Shown here one piece after another: positions 60,701 to 64,000 of a stretch of 64,000 bases of DNA. Positions within the stretch are counted from its first letter, which is position 1. Each line of letters opens with the position of its first letter. The stretch lies in NCBI GenBank assembly GCA_960531495.1, contig OY482855.1:11049365-11113364 (forward strand), given 5' to 3'. This stretch comes from Zeus faber (taxonomy: Eukaryota; Chordata; Actinopteri; Zeiformes; Zeidae). The notes beneath the pieces were generated by a model, which was not told where the DNA came from, searched no databases, and saw only the letters and a list, made by a program, of their open reading frames with translations. A program made the position numbers and the translations under genes.

Positions 60701-63497
60701 CCACTTTACTGCACATATCTGTATATACCATAATAGTCTATTCCTTTATTTCTATTTTGTATTCCTGTTCAATATATTATTTACTCGAGTACCTTTTTAC
60801 TCGTATTTTATTCTATTACTCACTGCATTACGTTTTAGGAATCAGTTAGTAATAAGTTAGCTATTGTGTTAGTACTTATTGGGCATAATCTCCGGATGCC
60901 TTGCAATGACATTTCACTGCATATATGTATATATATGAATGTGATAAACAAAACATCTTGAAAGTACGCAATGTGTGACATATACCTGCAGGTATGCACA
61001 TTCTTACCCAGTTCTTTGTAATTATTTAGTTAAATATTTTCCTGCCAATCCATTGTTTGTACAGTACATTGAAAAGGTTTTCAGCTCCAAAACTAAAATA
61101 TATTAAAGTATGATTTTTTCCAGCAGATCTACAAATCTTTACATTATTTCAAATGAAAAGAAGCAGTCAAAAACCTTTCAACAATTTACTAAAAATAAAA
61201 AAAAGTACTCATACCCAACTTTGCTCAGGTGCAATATATTGCCTAACCAACTCACCCAACATGTTGGTGTTCTTCTCCACCTATGTAAAAAAATAATAAT
61301 AATAATAATAATATTTAAAAATAACTCCACTAATGTTACTTCTTCTTTGAAAAGGTTAGGCTGTGACTATGTTATACAGTTGGTTTCACTACTGCTGACC
61401 AAATGTACTTATCATAAGTCACTATGGACAAAAATGCCTGTTAATTATGTAATGTAATGTGGAAATTAACACAGGTTCTTCACCTGTTGATTCATTAAAG
61501 ATACATACCCCCCTCTCTGAGGTCCAACGAGTGGCATGGAAGAAGCCCTGGCTGAACAAAACATGGCCATAATGAACTGGCAAAAGTCACTTGGAAGATA
61601 CTGTAAATATGTAGTCTAATGAGACTAAATGGGAACATTTTGGCTTGAACACTATGTAGTACAGTATGTGTGATGCAGATCTAACACTGCACATCAACCA
61701 GATGACACCATCCCCACTGTACAGTATGACGGTGGTAGCTTCATGCCATGGGGATGCTTTTCAGCAGCAGGAACTGATAATCTGGTCAGGAGTGATTGGT
61801 TCCCAATACGGATACTAGACCCTGGATAAAAACCTGCTCCCCTCTGACAAAATGGCTCAACTGAGGAGGAAATTTGTCTTTCAGCAGGTCAACACTCCAA
61901 TGTACAGTGGGAGACGAATGCTAAAGTGGCTTAAAATGCAGGCAATTCGAGTCCTTGAGGGACTTAGTCAGAGTCCTGACCTTAACCGAAAATCTGTGGC
62001 AAAACATCAAAGTTGCTGTTTGCAAGGAGGAATGCTTTGCAAGGAGGGATAAGTTAATCTTGCCCCACCACGTTGTGCAAAATGAGTAGACTCTGGGGCT
62101 ATAATAGATGGTAGAGGTGTTTCAACCTAGTATTGAATAAGGGGGATGATTGATAACTTAGAAACATTGACATTTCATTTTTTTTTATTATTTAATAATT
62201 CACATTCAGATTTATTTTATTGATCCCTGTGGCAAAATTTGTCCTCTGCATTTAAGCCATCCTGTTGCTAAATGTTTTTGTAAGCAGAGAGAATTCACAG
62301 CACAGCGCTTGGGGAGAGGCAAAGCCTTGCTCAAGGGTGCAGGCAGGAGTGTGTATCTGACTTATAGGGTGGGAGGAAACCATAGCATCCACAGGAAACC
62401 CACGTGAACACACAAACTCCAATCGGGTTCGAACCCCTGAGCCACCACAAATAACAAAATAAGTGTTCCCTGTCAAATTTAACTCCAAGGTTAGGACAAT
62501 CAATTATGTGAAAAAAGGGTTGGGGCTGAATAATTATGTAAAGCATTTTGAATTGCATTTGCTTGCCTGAGAGGTGCTCTATGAATAAAGTTTGATTTGA
62601 TTTGAGCCAGCTGAGCCAAACAGGTAGTGGTGGAGAGCACCAAATATGACTGTGGTGTGGGAATGGTCTGGGTTGAGCAGCCACATCTGACCTGAATCTA
62701 GGTGATTGGGACCAGAGTGGCTGCCTACCTGTTGCTCGTCGGTTGGTCTAACAGGTAGCAGGCGTTTATGTTCGGCAGGCAATACGGCCGAGTGCATACT
62801 TTCAGGCCTGGGGTCGTCGCCACATGCCGGTGTGTGAGGGACGTGCGGCCGGGCAGGGGGGGAGAAGACGTCAGAAAACTGACATAGTCGAGAGATGGTC
62901 CCTGTACAGTTGCCAGATTCGCCTACCACCCACCACCCAAGTGGCGTTTCAGGGACCTCCGGCACAGACACACAGAAGACGGGGAGTTGTAAACGTCAGT
63001 TTATTGTAGAGAGTGTGCCAGCTTGAATTAGCCCAGGACCGATAGTCACATGTCATGACACAAGCTCCTCTCTTAAGTGTGTGTGGGGATGGCAGTTTTA
63101 CCTGCTGCTCGTTAGAACAACCAATGACTAACGCTACTGTTGTGCAGGTCAGTAAAAGTATAGTTCTCTCCTTTCACAAAATCACGTTGCATGCCTTTAC
63201 CTCTCAACAGAAAAAGGCGAGCGGTGGACAGAGATGTGGTCGACAGACAGGCAAGCACAGAGGGCTCATCCACTCACCTTTTAAGCTCCTGAGCACCAGA
63301 CCCAGTTCTTCAGTGCAGTGGACCCTCTCTATGCCCGTCAGGGCAGCTGCCCCATCCTTCCCTGACCTGGGTCCATCCCATAGCTCCCTGGCCGGGTCTC
63401 TGCGGGGCACAAACAAGATCGCCTGGTCCGGCCGTCCCCTTCCATGCAAAACCAAGGCACTGTCTGGCTCAAGAATGCCAGTGAGGTAGAGGAAATC
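45594..63497 (-). CDS. xpnpep3: Xaa-Pro aminopeptidase 3 (eight 3' coding exons; 5' end outside window)
   Basis: XPNPEP3 is an M24B (aminopeptidase P) metallopeptidase that removes an N-terminal residue preceding proline; mitochondrial and cytosolic forms are known in human, where loss causes a nephronophthisis-like kidney disease. Eight exons sum to 1140 nt, 379 residues plus stop, against 507 in human; the transit peptide and first ~128 residues lie past 64000. All five metal ligands are visible: Asp in LLDGGCE, Asp in VSDITRTWP, His in HHVGHYLG, Glu in ITIEPG and Glu in IRIEDDVV. All splice phases agree, so the gene looks functional. Same strand as ep300. Confidence 0.95.
45761..47233 (-). 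other. xpnpep3 last intron
   Basis: 1.5 kb. (AAC)n at 45803-45831, otherwise unrecognised sequence. The segments near 46378-46440 and 46580-46645 resemble each other (CAGACCTATGAACACACAG / GTGTTCACAGGTCTTAATCT in reverse), suggesting a small inverted repeat. Confidence 0.5.
47234..47354 (-). CDS. xpnpep3: xpnpep3 exon (metal His and Glu)
   Basis: [54 protein letters not shown] is identical to human. It carries the metal-binding His and Glu. Acceptor TGTCAG|GCT, donor G|GTACTG. Confidence 0.96.
47355..50566 (-). other. xpnpep3 intron, 3.2 kb
   Basis: TGAGTAGATGTAACTAGTTA (near 47950) and CAGAGGTGGAAGATTCCAGG (near 48470) are typical ends of fish DNA-transposon derivatives, but I cannot bound them. 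The rest (49000-50560) is AT-rich and unrecognised. Confidence 0.5.
50567..50750 (-). CDS. xpnpep3: xpnpep3 exon
   Basis: [40 protein letters not shown] (human [20 protein letters not shown] and CFPGTSLENIYSMMLTLIG). Acceptor ACCAAG|G uses AAG, donor ACG|GTAGAA. Confidence 0.93.
50751..53834 (-). other. xpnpep3 intron, 3.1 kb
   Basis: Mostly unrecognised. A decayed LINE piece lies at about 51770-52070. ACAGAGGTGGGAAAATTCCAGG near 51188 (shortened) echoes 48470. Confidence 0.5.
51770..52070 (+). mobile_element. Decayed LINE reverse-transcriptase fragment
   Basis: Conceptual frames show blocks such as AILTLLS and FNTIPPN that recall CR1/L2-type reverse transcriptase ([14 protein letters not shown]). 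Many frame breaks; no function. Confidence 0.35.
53835..53920 (-). CDS. xpnpep3: xpnpep3 exon (two metal-binding Asp)
   Basis: [20 protein letters not shown] then TRTWPVNGK. The Asp of LLDGG and of VSDITRTWP are the first two ligands of the dinuclear metal site. Acceptor CACCAG|ACT, donor AA|GTAAGT. Confidence 0.96.
55382..56985 (+). mobile_element. Full-length Tc1-like DNA transposon, 1604 bp
   Basis: Flanked by TA (55380-55381 and 56986-56987). Inverted repeats of about 210 bp start CAGTGGGGCAAAAAAGTATT; the outer 55 bp of the two ends are identical, with about four mismatches in the next 50. An inner AATAAGTATTTGGTCA repeats part of the terminus, as in IR/DR-type Tc1 elements. It encodes a complete transposase. 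It sits inside copy B, so it came later. Confidence 0.93.
55748..56770 (+). CDS. Tc1-family transposase, intact frame
   Basis: 340 codons from ATG to TGA without interruption. An N-terminal helix-turn-helix pair ([20 protein letters not shown] and following, to ~115) binds the inverted repeats. The catalytic triad is Asp in [13 protein letters not shown], Asp in [12 protein letters not shown] and Glu in [10 protein letters not shown]; the last two are separated by 34 residues, the D34E spacing of Tc1. The glycine-rich box VKHGGGN is present. Full family length. It cuts and pastes the element into TA sites. Not under host selection as far as can be seen; whether it is active is unknown. Confidence 0.93.
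   Translation: MAKTKELSKDTRNKIVDLHQAGKTESAIGKQLVVKKSTVGAIIRKWKTYKTTDNLPRSGPPRKISPHGVKMITRTVSKHPRSTRGDLVNDLQRAGTKVTNATISNRPRRQGLKSCSARRVPLLKPVHVQARLKFARENLDDPEEDWENVIWSDETKIELFGKNSTCHVWRRKKAELHPKNTIPTVKHGGGNIVLWGCFSAKGPGRLIRVKERMNGAMYREILSENLLPSGRPLKMKRGWVFQHDNDPKHTAPATKEWLRKKHFKVLEWPSQSPDLNPIENLWRELKVRVAQRQPQNITALEEICMEEWAKIPATVCENLVKTYRKRLTSVIANKGYITKY
57205..57318 (-). CDS. xpnpep3: xpnpep3 exon (catalytic domain)
   Basis: [38 protein letters not shown]; the [12 protein letters not shown] block is identical to human. 38 codons, phase 0. Acceptor TTCCAG|TTC, donor AAG|GTGAGG. Confidence 0.95.
57682..57744 (-). CDS. xpnpep3: xpnpep3 exon (63 nt)
   Basis: [20 protein letters not shown], then K. 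It matches the human helix ending VEEAFLYAK. Phase 0 at both ends. Donor AAG|GTTTGC is weak. Confidence 0.88.
57869..58053 (-). CDS. xpnpep3: xpnpep3 exon
   Basis: [20 protein letters not shown]...[20 protein letters not shown] (human NMVWYDWMRPSHAQLH...[20 protein letters not shown]). Acceptor TGTCAG|GC, donor GAG|GTAGAC. Confidence 0.93.
58095..58976 (-). mobile_element. Tc1-like element, internally deleted, transposase on minus strand
   Basis: TA at 58093-58094 and 58977-58978. Ends CATTGATCAGCCACAACATT and (inverted) CATCAAGCAGCCACAACATT. The minus strand opens with ATGGGCAAGCGTAAGGATCT near 58829, the start of a common fish Tc1 transposase. The middle part is missing near 58340 and the frame is broken, so it is non-autonomous. 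Confidence 0.8.
59226..59252. repeat. (CA)n microsatellite
   Basis: About 13 units. Confidence 0.9.
59300..60960 (+). mobile_element. 5'-truncated LINE (CR1/L2 type), reverse transcriptase C-terminal half
   Basis: Frames in succession show [75 protein letters not shown] (the polymerase FADD box, here FAGD), [20 protein letters not shown] and [20 protein letters not shown]. The frame changes at least three times (near 59440, 59720 and 60060), so it is dead. A T-rich 3' UTR and the tail ...GTGATAAACAAAACATCTTGAA follow; the same tail is at 25310-25560. Confidence 0.88.
61500..62110 (+). mobile_element. Decayed Tc1-like transposase relic
   Basis: Pieces [10 protein letters not shown] and [16 protein letters not shown] parallel [10 protein letters not shown] and [16 protein letters not shown] of Tc1 transposases. 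Several stops and frame changes; the catalytic Glu block is degraded. Ends not defined. Confidence 0.7.
62220..62610. repeat. Retroposon-like tail
   Basis: GGTGCTCTATGAATAAAGTT followed by TGATTTGATTTGA near 62573 resembles the 3' tail of fish LINE/SINE families. Boundaries are uncertain. Confidence 0.35.
62690..62930 (-). mobile_element. Ty3/Gypsy-like LTR-retrotransposon fragment (fossil)
   Basis: A short stretch reading QFSDVFSPP and later LPAEHKRLL on the minus strand recalls the pol region just before the reverse transcriptase of Gypsy elements. It is a small broken fragment; no LTRs were identified. Tentative. Confidence 0.35.
63278..63497 (-). CDS. xpnpep3: xpnpep3 exon (N-terminal domain)
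   Basis: [20 protein letters not shown], then [20 protein letters not shown], closely matching human YLCGFQEPDSILVLQ and [20 protein letters not shown]. Phase 0 start, ends one base into a Gly codon. Acceptor CGACAG|GAT, donor G|GTGAGT. Confidence 0.95.
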
Positions 63498-63625
63498 CTG
63501 TCGAGCATACAGTTCCATGTTTAAAAGTATATCCTTGCAAAGACGTTACAACAATTGCAGAGAAAACCTCCACAGGATATTGGACAAGAATGAACAGCGT
63601 GATGCAAAAGCTGCTAATGCAGTCC

Positions 63626-63748
63626 TGCCAACCTTGGGAAAATATTTTGAGTACCACAATAGTGTTACAGGGAGTCTCCATTGCGTTTGAGTTACTGCAG
63701 CTAAATGACGCCATCAGCTATTCACACCGTTGCCATCTTGTAATGAGG

Positions 63749-63749
<1 letters not shown>
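63626..63749. mobile_element. hAT-like element, partial copy C
   Basis: Begins GTCCTGCCAACCTTGGGAAA and matches copy B over about 120 bp (TTTGAGTTACTGCAGCTAAA), then stops at a (CT)n tract. Confidence 0.65.

Positions 63750-63784
<35 letters not shown>
63750..63784. repeat. (CT)n microsatellite
   Basis: About 17 units. Confidence 0.95.
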
Positions 63785-63787
<3 letters not shown>

Positions 63788-64000
63788 AAATTTCAGGATG
63801 AACCTAAAATGCACTATAACCTTTACAGGTGAACTTAATTTGACCTTCTCTCAACTTTTGAATGCACATGTCCATCTGTTCAATGTTTCAGTTCTTTTTG
63901 CACAACTTGCTGTTCTCTCACAAGGAGCTGAACGGCAAAATTCACAACAGGTGTTTGATCCATGAATCGACCAATAGATTTCCTGGTTCAATTAGAATTG

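Larger units (their letters stand above)
58054..63277 (-). other. xpnpep3 intron, 5.2 kb, transposon-rich
   Basis: Holds a deleted Tc1 element, a LINE, a second Tc1 relic and a retroelement fragment, listed separately. Shorter introns at 57319-57681 and 57745-57868 are plain. Confidence 0.8.
63498..64000 (-). other. xpnpep3 intron reaching the window edge
   Basis: Contains a partial copy of the hAT-like family and a (CT)n tract. No further xpnpep3 exon is recognisable before the edge. Confidence 0.6.

Noticed and set aside
62579-62971. 130-codon minus-strand frame as a host gene
   Set aside because: Only a short Gypsy-like pol resemblance is visible. It is treated as a retroelement fossil in an intron.
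47234-63497. A DNAJB7-like gene nested in an xpnpep3 intron, as in human
   Set aside because: I looked for a J domain (HPD motif) in the introns and saw none.

Overview
The window is vertebrate nuclear DNA, almost certainly from a ray-finned (teleost) fish. The reasons are compact spliced genes close to human orthologues, long CA/TA microsatellites, and introns full of Tc1/mariner elements, hAT-like non-autonomous elements, TTAA-flanked MITEs and CR1/L2-type LINE pieces typical of teleosts. No bacterial or viral gene system and no CRISPR array is present, and I recognised no tRNA or rRNA gene.

Layout, left to right. (1) 1-297 on the + strand is the last coding piece of a Polycomb chromobox gene (Pc-box C terminus, closest to CBX7), followed by its 3' UTR. 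(2) 2125 to about 43000 on the - strand is a complete ep300 gene (histone/lysine acetyltransferase p300), tail-to-tail with the chromobox gene. I placed 30 coding exons from the ATG at 40789 to the stop at 3572. Every junction keeps frame, and the exons sum to 8643 nt, or 2880 residues. TAZ1, KIX, bromodomain, RING/PHD-like zinc region, HAT, ZZ, TAZ2 and NCBD are all present. A GC/CpG-rich 5' UTR and promoter lie at 40790-43060. (3) 45594-63497 on the - strand holds the last eight coding exons (379 residues) of xpnpep3, a mitochondrial/cytosolic M24B aminopeptidase P. Its 5' end lies beyond the window. The ep300-XPNPEP3 neighbourhood matches human chromosome 22q13.2, where RBX1 sits between them; I see no rbx1 here.

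How the genes relate: CBX proteins (PRC1, silencing) and p300 (co-activator that acetylates histones such as H3K27) act in opposing ways on chromatin. XPNPEP3 is a metabolic neighbour linked by synteny only.

The most interesting points are: a roughly 62-unit UG repeat directly against the 3' splice site of a KIX exon; a second, stronger-looking in-frame 5' splice site that would add 11 residues inside the bromodomain ZA loop; a 62-glutamine run just upstream of the NCBD; and a full-length Tc1 transposon with an intact 340-residue transposase nested inside an older hAT-like element in an xpnpep3 intron. I found no wholly new system.
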